Assembly: GCA_017991555.1 (NCBI GenBank)
Contig: JAGOQM010000007.1
Span: 142,593-206,592, forward strand
Origin: Neisseriaceae bacterium
GTDB taxonomy: Bacteria; Pseudomonadota; Gammaproteobacteria; Burkholderiales; Neisseriaceae
Length of the DNA stretch: 64,000 nt
Reading direction: 5' to 3'
This document shows, piece after piece, positions 9,021 to 19,419 of this stretch. The notes under the pieces were generated by a model that made no database searches, was not told the origin of the DNA, and saw only the letters and a list, made by a program, of their open reading frames with translations. The stretch's first letter is position 1. Every line of letters begins with the position of its first letter. A program made the position numbers and the translations under genes.

Positions 9021-10034
9021 TTAACGGGCCTTAGACATGGTCAATGCCAAGTCTTCAATCATGTCTTCTTGACCACCAACGGTGCCGCGGCGACCCAGCT
9101 CGAGCAGGATGTCGCGCGCCGACACGCCGTATTGGGCTTCGGCGCGTTTGGCAAACAGTAAGAACGATGAGTACACGCCAGCATAGCCTAAGGTGAGGGC
9201 GTCGCGGTCGAGGCGAATCGGGTGATCCATGATCGGCACCACCAGGTCTTCGGCCACGTCTTGAACTTTAAATAGGTCCACACCGGTGGCAATGGCCATG
9301 CGGTTACACACCGCCACTAAGGCTTCTAGCGGCGTGTTGCCCGCACCCGCGCCAAGGCCAGCGGCCGCGGCGTCAATGCGCGTAGCGCCGGCTTCAATGG
9401 CGGCGATGGAGTTGGCCACGCCCATGGCGAGGTTGTGGTGGCCGTGGAAGCCGACCTCAATGTCGTCGCCAAAGGTTTGCTTGATGAGGCCCACGCGGGC
9501 CTTGACGTCTTCGGGCAGCATGTAGCCGGCGGAGTCGGTGACGTACACGCAGTTGGCGCCGTAAGACACCATCAGCTGGGCCTGTTCCAGAATCTTTTCT
9601 GGGCTGGCCATGTGGGCCATCATCAAAAAGCCCACCACGTCCATGTCCAATTTACGGGCGGCGCTGATGTGCTGTTCTGACACGTCGGCTTCGGTGCTGT
9701 GGGTGGCCACGCGAATGCAGTGCACGCCCAGTTCGTGGGCCATGTGTAAATGGGCGGTCGTCCCGATGCCTGGCAGCAATAGGGCCGATACTTTGGCCTG
9801 TTTTAACAAAGGAATCACGGTAGATAAGTATTCTTCGTCGCTGTGGGCGGGAAAGCCGTAGTTGACCGAGCTGCCGCCGAGGCCGTCGCCGTGGGTGATT
9901 TCAATCAGCGGCACGCCGGCCTCATCTAGGCCCGTGGCGATGCTTTTCATGTCCTCTAAGGTCATTTGATGGCGTTTGGGGTGCATGCCATCGCGTAAGG
10001 TCATGTCGTGTAGACGAATGGTGGGTTGGCTCAT
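9021..10034 (-). CDS. mhpE: 4-hydroxy-2-oxovalerate aldolase
   Basis: A 337-residue HMG-CoA-lyase-like TIM-barrel aldolase. The motif [14 protein letters not shown] (residues 9-22) supplies the Arg/Asp metal site, and [11 protein letters not shown] supplies the His ligands. It splits 4-hydroxy-2-oxovalerate to pyruvate and acetaldehyde and works in complex with the acylating acetaldehyde dehydrogenase. Its start overlaps the stop of mhpF by 4 bases (ATGA), implying translational coupling and the usual obligate channeling partnership. It is the last gene of the hcaR-mhpDFE strand. Confidence 0.95.
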   Translation of the reverse strand: MSQPTIRLHDMTLRDGMHPKRHQMTLEDMKSIATGLDEAGVPLIEITHGDGLGGSSVNYGFPAHSDEEYLSTVIPLLKQAKVSALLLPGIGTTAHLHMAHELGVHCIRVATHSTEADVSEQHISAARKLDMDVVGFLMMAHMASPEKILEQAQLMVSYGANCVYVTDSAGYMLPEDVKARVGLIKQTFGDDIEVGFHGHHNLAMGVANSIAAIEAGATRIDAAAAGLGAGAGNTPLEALVAVCNRMAIATGVDLFKVQDVAEDLVVPIMDHPIRLDRDALTLGYAGVYSSFLLFAKRAEAQYGVSARDILLELGRRGTVGGQEDMIEDLALTMSKAR

Positions 10035-10924
10035 TTTGATGCCCCTTTCAACAGGTTCTTGGCAAAGATTTCGGCGGTTTTGGCGGCGGCAGCGGTCATG
10101 ATGTCGAGGTTGCCGGCGTAAGTGGGCAAGAAGTCGCCCAGGCCAGCCACTTCTAAGAAGATGGACACGCGGTTGCCGTCAAACACCGGGCCGTTAACCA
10201 GCTTATAGCCCGGCACGTATTCCTGCACCTTTTTGACCATGGCTTGGACAGAGGCGGTGATGGCGGCCTGGTCTGGCTCGCCGGCCACCAGGCAATGCAC
10301 GGTGTCGCGCATCATCAACGGCGGTTCGGCTGGGTTAATGATGATGATGGCTTTGCCTTCTTTGGCGCCGCCCACTTGCTCGATGGCGCCCGCGGTGGTG
10401 AGGGTGAATTCGTCGATGTTTTTACGGGTGCCCGGGCCAACCGAACGGCTGGACACGGTGGCGACGATTTCGGCATAGTCGACAGCCTGTACTTGAGACA
10501 CGGCGGCCACCATCGGAATCGTGGCTTGGCCACCGCAGGTCACCATGTTGACGTTCATGAGGTCGAGGCTGAGGCCAGATTCTAAGTTAACCGGTGGCAC
10601 GCAAAAAGGGCCAATCGCGGCAGGGGTGAGGTCGATCATCACCACGCCTAATTCGTTTAGCTTGCGGCTGTTTTCGGCATGGACGTAAGCCGAGGTGGCG
10701 TCAAAAGCGATTTGGACGCCGTCGGCCAGCACGTGTGGCAATAGGCCATCGACGCCGTCGGCGGTGGTTTTCAAGCCCATGCTGGCGGCGCGCGCCAGGC
10801 CTTCTGATTCAGGGTCGATGCCGACCATCCACACGGGTTCTAATACAGGGCTGCGTTGCAGCTTATACAGCAAATCGGTGCCGATGTTGCCGGGGCCAAT
10901 TAAGGCGCATTTGATTTTGTTCAT
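10031..10924 (-). CDS. mhpF: Acetaldehyde dehydrogenase (acylating)
   Basis: A 297-residue enzyme with N-terminal NAD-binding GPGNIGTD (10-17) and nucleophile Cys130 in [10 protein letters not shown]. It converts acetaldehyde, NAD and CoA to acetyl-CoA, taking acetaldehyde directly from the aldolase. It lies between mhpD and mhpE and overlaps mhpE by 4 bases. The length matches MhpF/BphJ proteins. GAAAGAGGAAC precedes the ATG. Confidence 0.95.
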   Translation of the reverse strand: MNKIKCALIGPGNIGTDLLYKLQRSPVLEPVWMVGIDPESEGLARAASMGLKTTADGVDGLLPHVLADGVQIAFDATSAYVHAENSRKLNELGVVMIDLTPAAIGPFCVPPVNLESGLSLDLMNVNMVTCGGQATIPMVAAVSQVQAVDYAEIVATVSSRSVGPGTRKNIDEFTLTTAGAIEQVGGAKEGKAIIIINPAEPPLMMRDTVHCLVAGEPDQAAITASVQAMVKKVQEYVPGYKLVNGPVFDGNRVSIFLEVAGLGDFLPTYAGNLDIMTAAAAKTAEIFAKNLLKGASK

Positions 10925-10965
10925 GTTCCTCTTTCTATTCTTATGGATGCAGTACAGGGGGCGGT

Positions 10966-11769
10966 TTAGGCCACAAACTCAGTGTCGACATGGCCTAGGT
11001 TGGCAATGTTGACGGTAAAGCGATTGGCGGCGGTGACGGCGACCATCGGGCCAAGGGCGCCGGTGAGCACAATGTCGCCAGCCAGCAGCGGGCGGCCGCA
11101 TTGAACCATCATGTCGGCCAGCCAAATGGCGGCGTTGAGGGGGTTGTACAAACACTGGCGGCCTTCGCCGGTGGCGACGACGGTGCCGTTTTGGTCGGTC
11201 ATCTGCATGGCGCAGTCGGTTAGGTCAACGTCGCGCAATAGAATAGGGCGGCTGCCCAATACAAAGCGGGCGCTGGAGGCGTTGTCGGCGACGGTGTCAA
11301 ATAGGGCAATGCGCCAGTCGGCAATGCGGCTGTCCACGATTTCAATGGCGGGTAAGGCATATTCGGTGGCGTTGATGATGTCGGCGTAGGTGTGGCGCTC
11401 GTGGGTGAGGTCTTGCCCAATCACCAAGGCAATTTCGGCTTCAACCTTGGGCAGGATTAACGATTGGAGCGACACCGGCATGCCTTGGCCCACGGCCATG
11501 TCGGCAAACAACATGCCAAAGTCGGGCTCACCCACGCCCAGCTGTTGCTGGACTTTGGGCGAGGTCAGGCCAATTTTACGGCCCACCAAGCGGCCACCCG
11601 CGGCAATGGCCGCCTGGGTATTGGCTTCTTGGATGGCGTAAGCGGTGTCGATGCCTTGCTGTTCGGGGGCAAAGCGGGCTTTGATGGGGTCTATGGGTTG
11701 TTGCTGCTGTTGGGCCTGGCGTAAGGCGGCGGCAGCGGCTTCGATGTTCAGGGGCAGAGGCATAATCAT
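10966..11769 (-). CDS. mhpD: 2-hydroxypenta-2,4-dienoate (2-keto-4-pentenoate) hydratase
   Basis: A 267-residue member of the hydratase/decarboxylase branch of the FAH fold. [10 protein letters not shown] (about 61-70), [11 protein letters not shown] (the metal-binding Glu pair) and the GALGPM loop are visible. It hydrates 2-hydroxypentadienoate to 4-hydroxy-2-oxovalerate, upstream of mhpF and mhpE. 4-Oxalocrotonate decarboxylases look similar, but the neighbours point to hydratase. There are two close in-frame starts (residues 1 and 3). A run of glutamines at 20-24 is an unusual low-complexity patch. Confidence 0.9.
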   Translation of the reverse strand: MIMPLPLNIEAAAAALRQAQQQQQPIDPIKARFAPEQQGIDTAYAIQEANTQAAIAAGGRLVGRKIGLTSPKVQQQLGVGEPDFGMLFADMAVGQGMPVSLQSLILPKVEAEIALVIGQDLTHERHTYADIINATEYALPAIEIVDSRIADWRIALFDTVADNASSARFVLGSRPILLRDVDLTDCAMQMTDQNGTVVATGEGRQCLYNPLNAAIWLADMMVQCGRPLLAGDIVLTGALGPMVAVTAANRFTVNIANLGHVDTEFVA

Positions 11770-11932
11770 CCTTTGTGTGTGCGCAATGAAAACACTAAGA
11801 ATCGGAAATTATGCTGATTTGCGCCAATACTTATTTTCTTTTAGTTCATAAGCTAGACGTATGAATGGCGTAGACGTGACTAAACCCTGCTGGGGTTTGG
11901 CTTAAGTCAGCAGGGGTAGGCGTGGATCGCGT

Positions 11933-12814
11933 TTAGGCAAACTGTTGGTTAACCAAGGCCTTAAAGGCCTTAAGCTCCGGCATGTTGTGGTCTTTGCGGG
12001 TCACCATCAGCAGGTCTATGGGCGGTGGTGGCGGATTTAACGGCCGAACGCAGATGCGGTCGCTGATGATGGCGGTGGTGTAAGCCGGTAATAAAGTACA
12101 GCCCAGGCCCATGCCGACCAGGTTTAAGTTTAATAAAATATTACTGGCATTTTGCACCGTGTTGACCCGAATGTTGTGGTCTTGAAAATACTGATTGATC
12201 AAGGGATACAACAGGCCAGAGTAGGCCGGGTCGGAATGCACAAAGTCGACGTGGTTTAGGTCTTGAACGTCAATATTGGCCTTGGCCGCCAGCGGGTGCT
12301 GGTGCGGCAATAGTAAAGCCAATGGCTCTTTTAACACCACCGTGTGTTCATAGTCATCATTTTGAATGATTTGGCGCATGAAGGCGATGTCGATTTCGCC
12401 ATTCAGCAAGGCCTGTTCCTGTTGGCCCGTGGGCAAACTGTGGAGGGTGACGTCCAAGTTCGGGAAGGCCGCGCGCAGCTTCGGAAAAATAAACGGGAAC
12501 ACGCTGACTTCTGCTGCCGGCACAAAGCCAACCGACAGCAGTCGGCTGCGGTTTTGGTGGGCCTGTCGGGTTAATTGAATCGCGCGTTCAGCCTGCTCTA
12601 GGGTGAGCCGCGCTTCGCGTAGGAACACTTCGCCTTCGGGCGTGAGGTCCACGCGCCGTTTGGTGCGTTCGAACAGCTGCACCCCAATTTCATCTTCTAG
12701 GTCTTTGATTTGTTGACTCAGCGAGGGCTGAGAAGTGAACAGGCGCAGTGCGGCCTTACTAAAGTTCAGTTCCTCTGCCACCGCCACGAAATAGCGTAGG
12801 TGTCGTAACTCCAT
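11933..12814 (-). CDS. hcaR: LysR-family activator HcaR
   Basis: A 293-residue LysR regulator whose start MELRHLRYFVAVAEELNF and winged HTH (TSQPSLSQQIKDLE) closely resemble E. coli HcaR, as does the effector domain (VGFVPAAEV, NLVGMGLG). It should activate the divergent hcaE operon in response to 3-phenylpropionate or cinnamate derivatives. It is followed on the same strand by mhpD after 163 bases, so mhpDFE may be read from the hcaR promoter or from one in that gap. The intergenic region to hcaE contains a candidate operator. Confidence 0.92.
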   Translation of the reverse strand: MELRHLRYFVAVAEELNFSKAALRLFTSQPSLSQQIKDLEDEIGVQLFERTKRRVDLTPEGEVFLREARLTLEQAERAIQLTRQAHQNRSRLLSVGFVPAAEVSVFPFIFPKLRAAFPNLDVTLHSLPTGQQEQALLNGEIDIAFMRQIIQNDDYEHTVVLKEPLALLLPHQHPLAAKANIDVQDLNHVDFVHSDPAYSGLLYPLINQYFQDHNIRVNTVQNASNILLNLNLVGMGLGCTLLPAYTTAIISDRICVRPLNPPPPPIDLLMVTRKDHNMPELKAFKALVNQQFA

Positions 12815-12861
12815 CTGGTTCGCCTTTGTTTTTTTAATTATAGAAAAAAAGTATCAAGCGA

Positions 12862-12888
12862 CATAAACAAAATATTTCACAGTTTATG
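12862..12888. promoter_or_regulatory. Candidate HcaR operator in the hcaR-hcaE divergent region
   Basis: Perfect inverted repeat CATAAAC and GTTTATG with a 13-base AT-rich spacer, 47 bases upstream of hcaR and 106 upstream of hcaE. LysR regulators usually bind such T/A-rich interrupted dyads in divergent promoters. Assignment to HcaR is inference. Confidence 0.5.
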
Positions 12889-12994
12889 TATAAAGCTCGA
12901 TGATCGAAACAGTCTTGTAGACACTTAATAAATGAGCGCTAGTTGGCAAACTGGAAGCGCAATCACGACCAAAAAAAGAGGAGAAGTGCTTATT

Positions 12995-14356
12995 ATGAGT
13001 ACAACAATCGATTTCAATGCCTTAGTCGATGCTAAGAACGGACGGGTTACGCCGTTGATTTACACCGACCCAGCCATTTATGAGCTGGAGCTGGAACGCG
13101 TTTTCGGACGGTGTTGGTTGTTCTTGTGTCACGAAAGCCAAATTCCCAAAGCAGGCGACTTTTTTAATACGTTTATGGGCGAAGATCCCGTGGTGATTGT
13201 ACGACAAAAAGACGGCACAATCAAAGCCTTCCTGAATCAGTGCCGCCACCGTTCGATGCGCGTGAGCTATGCCGATTCGGGCAACACCCGTGCCTTTACC
13301 TGTCCTTACCACGGTTGGTCTTACGGCACCGACGGTGCTTTGATCGAGGTGCCGCTTGAAACCCGCGCCTACCCACATGGCCTGTGTAAAGAGAAGTGGG
13401 GCCTGCAAGAAGTGACCCGTGTAACATCTTATAAAGGCCTTATTTTTGGCAACTGGGATGAGCAGGCGCCAGACTTAGAAACCTATATGGGCGACATGGC
13501 CTGGTATCTGGACGGCGTATTAGACCGTCGCGAAGGCGGCACCGAAATCATCGGTGGCGTCCAAAAATGGGAAATTGAGTGTAACTGGAAGTTTGCCGCC
13601 GAGCAGTTTGCCAGTGACCAATACCATGCGCTGTTCTCTCACGCCTCTGCGGTACAGGTGTTGGGCGCCAAGCCTGACGACGAAGCCGACAAAAAACTGG
13701 GCGCCGGCCAAACCGCTCGTCCGGTGTGGGAAACCGCCAAAGACGCGATTCAATACGGCGAAGACGGCCACGGCTCTGGCTTCTTCTTTACCGAGCAGCC
13801 CGACGCCAACGTGTGGGTAGACGGTGAAGTGTCGCAATACTTCCGCGATACCTACCAAGAAGCGGAAGACCGCCTGGGCGAAGTTCGTGCCCTACGCTTG
13901 GCGGGTCACAATACTTTATTCCCCACCATGTCTTGGTTAAACGGCACTGCGACCTTACGCGTTTGGCACCCTAAAGGCGCCAATAAGGTTGAAGTATGGG
14001 CCTTCTGTATCGCCGATAAAGACGCGCCGCAAGACGTGAAAGACGCCTTTGAGCGCAGCGCCACCCGTGCGTTTGGGCCAGCAGGCTTCTTAGAGCAAGA
14101 CGACTCCGAAAACTGGGTAGAAATTCAAAAAATTCTGCGTGGTCACCGCGCCCGCAACACGCCTTTGTGCATGGAAATGGGCATTGGCAATGAGAAACGT
14201 CGTGACGATGGCATTCCCGGCATCACCAACTACATTTTCTCAGAAACCGCCGCACGCGGCCTGTATCGCCGTTGGGCCGACCTATTAATGTCGGACAACT
14301 GGCAGGAAGTGCTGGACCGTACGGAAGCCTTTAAAGCGGAGGTGTTGAAACCATGA
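12995..14356 (+). CDS. hcaE: 3-phenylpropionate/cinnamate dioxygenase, large (alpha) subunit
   Basis: A 453-residue Rieske oxygenase alpha subunit, the same length as E. coli HcaE and closely similar along its whole length. The Rieske ligands are Cys83, His85, Cys103 and His106; the mononuclear iron ligands are His211 and His216 in DQYHALFSH, with an Asp near 370 in EQDDSENW. With HcaF, HcaC and HcaD it forms the cis-2,3-dihydrodiol of phenylpropionate or cinnamate. The start at 12995 follows a GAGGAG site; an upstream in-frame ATG at 12932 has none. Its stop overlaps hcaF by 4 bases. Confidence 0.97.
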   Translation: MSTTIDFNALVDAKNGRVTPLIYTDPAIYELELERVFGRCWLFLCHESQIPKAGDFFNTFMGEDPVVIVRQKDGTIKAFLNQCRHRSMRVSYADSGNTRAFTCPYHGWSYGTDGALIEVPLETRAYPHGLCKEKWGLQEVTRVTSYKGLIFGNWDEQAPDLETYMGDMAWYLDGVLDRREGGTEIIGGVQKWEIECNWKFAAEQFASDQYHALFSHASAVQVLGAKPDDEADKKLGAGQTARPVWETAKDAIQYGEDGHGSGFFFTEQPDANVWVDGEVSQYFRDTYQEAEDRLGEVRALRLAGHNTLFPTMSWLNGTATLRVWHPKGANKVEVWAFCIADKDAPQDVKDAFERSATRAFGPAGFLEQDDSENWVEIQKILRGHRARNTPLCMEMGIGNEKRRDDGIPGITNYIFSETAARGLYRRWADLLMSDNWQEVLDRTEAFKAEVLKP

Positions 14357-14874
14357 AAACCGTTTCTTTAGCGCTTTATCACGAGATCAGCCAGTTTTTA
14401 TACCATGAGATGACGCTGCTAGACGATTGGCTGTTTCGTGATTGGCTAGACGTGATGTCGACCGACATCCTCTACACCATGCGCACCTGCGTGAACGCCC
14501 AAACGCGTGACCGCCGCCGTTCGGTACAGCCGCCCACCACCTGGATTTTCCATGAGGACAAGGCACAGCTAGAACGCCGCATTGCGCGCCTAGAAACCGG
14601 CATGGCCTGGGCGGAAGAGCCGCCTTCGCGCACTCGCCACATGGTCACCAACATTCAGGTGACGCCGGTGGAAGGCTCAGACGATGAGTTCGACATTCGC
14701 CTGAACTACCTGCTGTACCGTTCGCAAAAAGACCGCGACGAAACCTATTACGCAGGCATGCGCAACGACCGCATTCGCCGTGCTGACAACACCGCGGGCT
14801 GGCAGGTGTGCCGCCGCGACATCGTGTTGGATCAGGTTGTTTTAACTTCACACAATATAAGCGTTTTATTTTAA
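14353..14874 (+). CDS. hcaF: 3-phenylpropionate/cinnamate dioxygenase, small (beta) subunit
   Basis: A 173-residue ring-hydroxylating dioxygenase beta subunit (cystatin-like fold). [16 protein letters not shown] and the C-terminal SHNISVLF are conserved with HcaF. It has a structural role in the alpha3beta3 oxygenase. It overlaps hcaE by 4 bases (ATGA) and its stop shares one base with the hcaC start, indicating tight translational coupling and fixed stoichiometry. Confidence 0.96.
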   Translation: MKTVSLALYHEISQFLYHEMTLLDDWLFRDWLDVMSTDILYTMRTCVNAQTRDRRRSVQPPTTWIFHEDKAQLERRIARLETGMAWAEEPPSRTRHMVTNIQVTPVEGSDDEFDIRLNYLLYRSQKDRDETYYAGMRNDRIRRADNTAGWQVCRRDIVLDQVVLTSHNISVLF

Positions 14875-15194
14875 TGAGTACTCGATTATTGGTCTGCGCC
14901 GTTGCAGATTTAGACGAGGGCGAAGCCCTCAAAGTGGACTGTCAGCCAGAAGCCATTGCGGTGTTTCATTCTGGCGGCACGTTTTACGCCATGAACGACC
15001 GCTGTAGTCATGGCAATGCCTCGATGTCGGATGGCTATGTCGAAGACGACGGCACCGTTGAGTGCCCGCTGCATGCGGCCCGTTTTTGTCTGAGTTCTGG
15101 CCAAGCCTTGTGCTTGCCGGCCACCGACCCGATTAAAACCTATCCTGTAGTGGTGGAAAACGATCAGGTCTACGTTGAACTAGGAGAAGGCTAA
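14874..15194 (+). CDS. hcaC: Rieske-type ferredoxin of the phenylpropionate dioxygenase
   Basis: A 106-residue Rieske [2Fe-2S] ferredoxin with Cys44-x-His46 (CSH) and Cys64-x2-His67 (CPLH). It transfers electrons from HcaD to HcaE. The start is the TAATG overlap with hcaF; a longer frame from 14808 would lie inside hcaF. The stop again overlaps the next start (TAATG), so translation depends on termination-reinitiation. Confidence 0.95.
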   Translation: MSTRLLVCAVADLDEGEALKVDCQPEAIAVFHSGGTFYAMNDRCSHGNASMSDGYVEDDGTVECPLHAARFCLSSGQALCLPATDPIKTYPVVVENDQVYVELGEG

Positions 15195-16006
15195 TGGCTT
15201 GGTTAAGCGAACAGTCGGTGTTGATCACCGGCGGTGGTTCCGGTTTAGGCCTGGCCTTAGTGGCCCGCTTTTTAGAAGAGGGCGCCCACGTCACGGTATT
15301 GGAAAAGTCTGCCCAAAAGGTCGCCGATTTACGCCAGCAGTTTGGCGATCAAGTGGTGGCGGTTGAAGGCGACGTGAGTCGCTATGCCGACAACGAACGC
15401 GCCGTGGCTGCGGCCGTGGCTCAGTTTGGGCGCTTGGACTGTTTTATTGGCAACGCCGCCATTTGGGACCACGGTGCCAGCTTGGTGTCGCTGTCGGGCG
15501 AGGCTTTAGACAGCGGCTTTGACGAGCTGTTTGCGGTCAACTTAAAAGGCTATTTATTGGGCGCCAAAGCGGCTTCCGAAGCCTTAATCGCTTCAGAAGG
15601 CAGCATGATTTTTAGCCTCTCTAATTCCGCCTTTTACCCTGGTGGTGGTGGCCCGTTGTACACGGCCAGCAAGCACGCAGCTGTCGGTTTGATTAGAGAA
15701 TTAGCCTATGAGCTGGCGCCTAAAGTACGCGTCAACGGCGTTGGGCCTTGCGGCATGGCCAGTGATTTACGTGGGCCAGCGGCCTTGGGCCAGTCCAACA
15801 CCAAAATCATGGATTCACGCACGCCAGAAGCCATTGCCAGTATTTTACCGCTACAGTTTTTCCCCAGCCCCGCCGACTTTACCGGCCCGTTTGTGCTGTT
15901 GGCTTCAAGAGAAAACAACCGCACCCTGACCGGCGTGATGATTCAGGCCGATGCTGGCTTAGGCATCCGCGGCATTCGCCATACGGCTGGTGGTTTTGAC
16001 CTATAG
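15194..16006 (+). CDS. hcaB: cis-2,3-dihydrodiol dehydrogenase (SDR family)
   Basis: A 270-residue short-chain dehydrogenase, the same length as E. coli HcaB. The NAD-binding TGGGSGLG is at 12-19 and the catalytic Tyr156-x3-Lys160 in YTASK, with Ser near 143. It rearomatises the cis-dihydrodiol to 2,3-dihydroxyphenylpropionate or 2,3-dihydroxycinnamate with reduction of NAD. It is coupled to hcaC by a one-base overlap and followed after 40 bases by mhpB, the ring-cleavage enzyme that uses its product. Confidence 0.95.
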   Translation: MAWLSEQSVLITGGGSGLGLALVARFLEEGAHVTVLEKSAQKVADLRQQFGDQVVAVEGDVSRYADNERAVAAAVAQFGRLDCFIGNAAIWDHGASLVSLSGEALDSGFDELFAVNLKGYLLGAKAASEALIASEGSMIFSLSNSAFYPGGGGPLYTASKHAAVGLIRELAYELAPKVRVNGVGPCGMASDLRGPAALGQSNTKIMDSRTPEAIASILPLQFFPSPADFTGPFVLLASRENNRTLTGVMIQADAGLGIRGIRHTAGGFDL

Positions 16007-16046
16007 TTGACCACACCATAATAAAAACACCGCAAGGGAGAAGACA

Positions 16047-16994
16047 ATGACCGTTAAGTTAATGTGCGTGTCGCACACACCGATGATGGAATTCTGCCAT
16101 CCACCCGCAGAAATTGAACTGGCGGCCCGCGCCGCCTTTACCCGCCTGGCCGAAGAAGTAAAGGCCTACGACCCCGAGCTGATCGTGGTGTTTGGCCCCG
16201 ACCATTTTAATGGGTTTTTTTACGATTTAATGCCGGCCGCCTGTATTGGCGTACGCGCTCAGGCCGCTGGTGACTGGGACATTGGTGAAGGCCCGATTTC
16301 GGTGCCGCAAGATTTAGCCTTAAACCTAGTCGAACACGTTTTGGACAGTGACCTTGATGTGGCTTATTCCTATAAGATGCAGGCCGACCACGGCATCACC
16401 CAGCCGCTGACTTTACTGTGCGGCGACATTGATCGCTACCCAACCATCCCCGTGTTTTTGAATGCGGCCGCAAGCCCCTTAGCCCCCTGTCGTCGCTCTG
16501 TGGCGCTGGGCCGTTCGGTGGGCAAGTGGTTGGCACAACGGCAAGAGCGCATTTTGATTTTGGGTTCGGGCGGCCTGTCGCACGACCCGCCCACGCCACA
16601 AATGGGCAGCGTACCGCCAGAAGTGGAACAGTTTTTGATTTCGGGGCGCAACCCCAGCGCCGAAGCACGCGCCACTCGTCAGAGCAAGGTTGTGGCGGTG
16701 GGCCAAGCCCTATCGCGTGGTGAAGGGCCAGCCATTCCGCTTAACCCCGAGTGGGATAAAGCCTTAATGCAGACGTTTAAGAATGGCAATTTTGCCCGAC
16801 TAGAAGCCTTAAGCAACGAAGAAATTCTGCGAGAAGGCGGCAAGGGCGGTCAAGAAATTCGCGCTTGGATTGCGGCCTTTGCTGCATTGTCTGAGTTTGG
16901 CGACTACGATGCCACTATTGAATATTACGAACCCATACAGGAATGGATTGCCGGCATGGGCATGATGACCGCCACCCCAGTGGGGTCAAAATGA
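16047..16994 (+). CDS. mhpB: 2,3-dihydroxyphenylpropionate/2,3-dihydroxycinnamate 1,2-dioxygenase
   Basis: A 315-residue LigB-type (class III) extradiol dioxygenase. Candidate iron or catalytic histidines are His10 (SHTPMM), His53 (GPDHFNGFF), His115 (ADHGITQ) and His179 (GGLSHDPP); the last two match the known acid/base positions of MhpB. It opens the catechol ring meta to give 2-hydroxy-6-oxononadienedioate. In E. coli this gene belongs to the mhp operon; here it is embedded between hcaB and hcaD, joining the two pathways. AAGGGAG precedes the ATG and it overlaps hcaD by 4 bases. Confidence 0.95.
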   Translation: MTVKLMCVSHTPMMEFCHPPAEIELAARAAFTRLAEEVKAYDPELIVVFGPDHFNGFFYDLMPAACIGVRAQAAGDWDIGEGPISVPQDLALNLVEHVLDSDLDVAYSYKMQADHGITQPLTLLCGDIDRYPTIPVFLNAAASPLAPCRRSVALGRSVGKWLAQRQERILILGSGGLSHDPPTPQMGSVPPEVEQFLISGRNPSAEARATRQSKVVAVGQALSRGEGPAIPLNPEWDKALMQTFKNGNFARLEALSNEEILREGGKGGQEIRAWIAAFAALSEFGDYDATIEYYEPIQEWIAGMGMMTATPVGSK

Positions 16995-18223
16995 ACACGA
17001 CCGAAACCATTGTGATTGTGGGCGCTGGGCAAGCCGGCAGCATGGTGTGTGCCAACCTGCGCCAGCTCGGCCATGAAGGCCCCATCGTGTTGATTGGTGC
17101 CGAAGGCCATCACCCTTACGAACGTCCGCCCTTGTCTAAAGACGCCTTGTTAAACCCTGATGCCGTGCCCACGCCGATTTTGCCACCGAGCTACTTTGAC
17201 GAGCACAACATTGATTACCGCGTAGGGGCCACCGTCACCGCGATTGACCGTGGTGCCAAAACCGTGACCCTAGCCTCGGGCGAAACCTTGCCCTATGCTC
17301 ATCTGGTTTTGTGTACCGGTGCCAGCATTCGACAGCTGCCCTTATTGGATGCTTTAGGCACCGAACGAGTGCATACTTTGCGTACCTTAGAAGACGCCCA
17401 TAAGCTGCGCAACGTTCTGACGCCAAATCGACGCGTGGCCTTAGTCGGCGGCGGTGTCATTGGTCTAGAACTTGCCGCCAGCGCCAAAGCTTTAGGCTGC
17501 GGTGAGGTGACCGTGATTGAAAAGGGTGAAGGCTTAATGCAACGCATCGCGCCAGCCCCTATTAGTGATTACTTGCTGGCCTATCATCAGGCTCAAGGCG
17601 TGCGCTTTCATTTTAATGCGGACCTTAATAGCGCGGCATTAACGCCGGATGGCGCTGTCTATTTGACTTTGGCAGATGGCCAAACGATTGAGGTAGATGA
17701 TGTCATTTATGGCATCGGCGTGGTGCCCAACGTGGCGCTGGCCGAAGCCGCAGGCTTGGCCATTCATCACGGTATTGTGATCGACCATTTACAGGCGCAA
17801 ACCTCCGACCCATTCGTGTATGCCGCCGGTGACGTGGCCACCTGTTTTAACGCCGCCGAAGGCAGCCACAGCCGTCGTGAAACGTGGGAAAACGCCAACC
17901 TACAAGCGGCCAAGATTGCGCGCGCCATCATGGGCCTAGCGCAAACCGACGACCAAGCCGCCTGGTTTTGGACCGACCAATACGACTTAAACATTCAGTT
18001 TGTCGGTGACATGGCCGCAGCAAAGTGGGTCACGCGGGGCAAGGTAGACGAACACAAGTTTATGCTGTTCGGTCTTGACGACGCGGGCGTGCTAGTGGGC
18101 GCGGTGGCGGTGAATATGGGCCGAGAAATTCGCTTCTGTCGCCAGCTGATTGCGGCCAAGGCCGTGGTTGACACGCAACAGCTTATGGACGAAACCGTGA
18201 AGCTAAAAGCCTTGTGTGCTTAG
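16991..18223 (+). CDS. hcaD: Ferredoxin-NAD+ reductase of the phenylpropionate dioxygenase
   Basis: A 410-residue FAD reductase of the toluene/biphenyl dioxygenase type. FAD-binding GAGQAG is at 11-16, HPYERPPLSKDALL at 41-54, NAD-binding GGGVIGLE at 153-160 and YAAGDVA near 275. It reduces HcaC with NADH. The start at 16991 overlaps the mhpB stop (ATGA). It is the last gene of the operon and a palindromic terminator follows. Confidence 0.95.
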   Translation: MNTTETIVIVGAGQAGSMVCANLRQLGHEGPIVLIGAEGHHPYERPPLSKDALLNPDAVPTPILPPSYFDEHNIDYRVGATVTAIDRGAKTVTLASGETLPYAHLVLCTGASIRQLPLLDALGTERVHTLRTLEDAHKLRNVLTPNRRVALVGGGVIGLELAASAKALGCGEVTVIEKGEGLMQRIAPAPISDYLLAYHQAQGVRFHFNADLNSAALTPDGAVYLTLADGQTIEVDDVIYGIGVVPNVALAEAAGLAIHHGIVIDHLQAQTSDPFVYAAGDVATCFNAAEGSHSRRETWENANLQAAKIARAIMGLAQTDDQAAWFWTDQYDLNIQFVGDMAAAKWVTRGKVDEHKFMLFGLDDAGVLVGAVAVNMGREIRFCRQLIAAKAVVDTQQLMDETVKLKALCA

Positions 18224-18260
18224 GTTTAAGTTCAGAAACCACCGCTGACAGCCGATAAAA

Positions 18261-18282
18261 AACCAGCCCTAGGGCTGGTTTT
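18261..18282. terminator. Terminator after hcaD
   Basis: AACCAGCC and GGCTGGTT flank CTAG, with A-run before and TTTTG after. It sits between convergent hcaD and curA and can act on both strands. Confidence 0.85.
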
Positions 18283-18326
18283 GTCATGCTCAATGGGCCT
18301 AGTGAAGTAGGCCTAGTTAAATGATC

Positions 18327-19367
18327 TTAGTCTTTAGGCCCAACTTGAATCACCATCTTGCCAAAGTTACGACCGTTCAGTACGTCGATTAAGGCCTGTG
18401 GCGCTTGTTCAAAGCCGTCCACCAGCTGTTCACGGTATTTGATTTGGCCAGAGGCCAGCCAGGCACTCATTTGCTGCATGAACTCTGGGAGTTCGGGGCC
18501 GTAGTCGTCAAACACAATGAAGCCGCGCACGCTGAGGCGTTTGGTTAAAATTGTGCCCATCAATAAAGACAGACGATCTGGGCCTGAAGGCAACTCGGTG
18601 CTGTTGTATTGCGAAATCAGGCCACACACCGGGATGCGCGCACGGCTGTTCAGCAGGGGCAACACCGCATCAAACACCTTACCACCCACGTTTTCATAAT
18701 ACACGTCAATGCCTTCAGCGCAGGCTTGCTTTAGCTGTTCGGCAAAGTCAGGTGCACGGTGGTCAATACAGGCGTCAAAGCCCAATACCTCGACCGCATG
18801 GCGACATTTTTCAGGGCCGCCGGCAATGCCGATGGCTTTAGCGCCTTTGATTTTGGCAATTTGGCCCACGGTCGCGCCGACAGGGCCTGTGGCGGCGGCC
18901 ACCACCACGGTTTCGCCCGCCTGTGGTTTACCAATGTCCAATAGGCCCATGTAAGCCGTAAAGCCGGGCATGCCTAAAATACCTAAAGCGTAGGAAGGGT
19001 GGGCCAGGTCAGACGGCAGCTTTAACATTAAATCGTTGCCGTCAGTGCAAAAATAATCTTGCCAGCCGCCATAGGCCACGACCCAGTCACCGACTTGGTA
19101 GTCGGGATGTTGCGATTCGGCCACGCGACAAACGGTACCGCCCACCATGAGGCCATCAATCGCCACCGGTTCGGCATAGGATGCGGCGTCGCTCATGCGC
19201 CCACGCATGTAGGGGTCAATGGATAAATACACCGTGCGCAATAACACCTCGCCGGCTTTAGGGGTGGGGATGGGGGCTAGATTTAAGCGGAAGTTGTCTG
19301 GCTGTGGCTGACCGTGTGGTCGTGATGCCAATAAAAACTGACGGTTGTGTTGGGTATTTTGTGACAT
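18327..19367 (-). CDS. curA: NADPH-dependent alkenal/one oxidoreductase, CurA-like
   Basis: A 346-residue zinc-independent medium-chain reductase. YLSIDPYMRGRM at 48-59 and nucleotide-binding AATGPVGATVGQIA around 158-171 match E. coli CurA (345 residues). These enzymes reduce the double bond of alpha,beta-unsaturated carbonyls such as curcumin or leukotriene-type enones using NADPH. It lies 52 bases after the NemR-like repressor on the same strand, so both are probably cotranscribed and induced by reactive electrophiles, which unsaturated aromatic intermediates such as cinnamate products could supply. Confidence 0.88.
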   Translation of the reverse strand: MSQNTQHNRQFLLASRPHGQPQPDNFRLNLAPIPTPKAGEVLLRTVYLSIDPYMRGRMSDAASYAEPVAIDGLMVGGTVCRVAESQHPDYQVGDWVVAYGGWQDYFCTDGNDLMLKLPSDLAHPSYALGILGMPGFTAYMGLLDIGKPQAGETVVVAAATGPVGATVGQIAKIKGAKAIGIAGGPEKCRHAVEVLGFDACIDHRAPDFAEQLKQACAEGIDVYYENVGGKVFDAVLPLLNSRARIPVCGLISQYNSTELPSGPDRLSLLMGTILTKRLSVRGFIVFDDYGPELPEFMQQMSAWLASGQIKYREQLVDGFEQAPQALIDVLNGRNFGKMVIQVGPKD

Positions 19368-19419
19368 GAGAACACTCCTGTATCGGTAGAGTAAAAACGG
19401 ACAGAACGTAAGGCACAGG

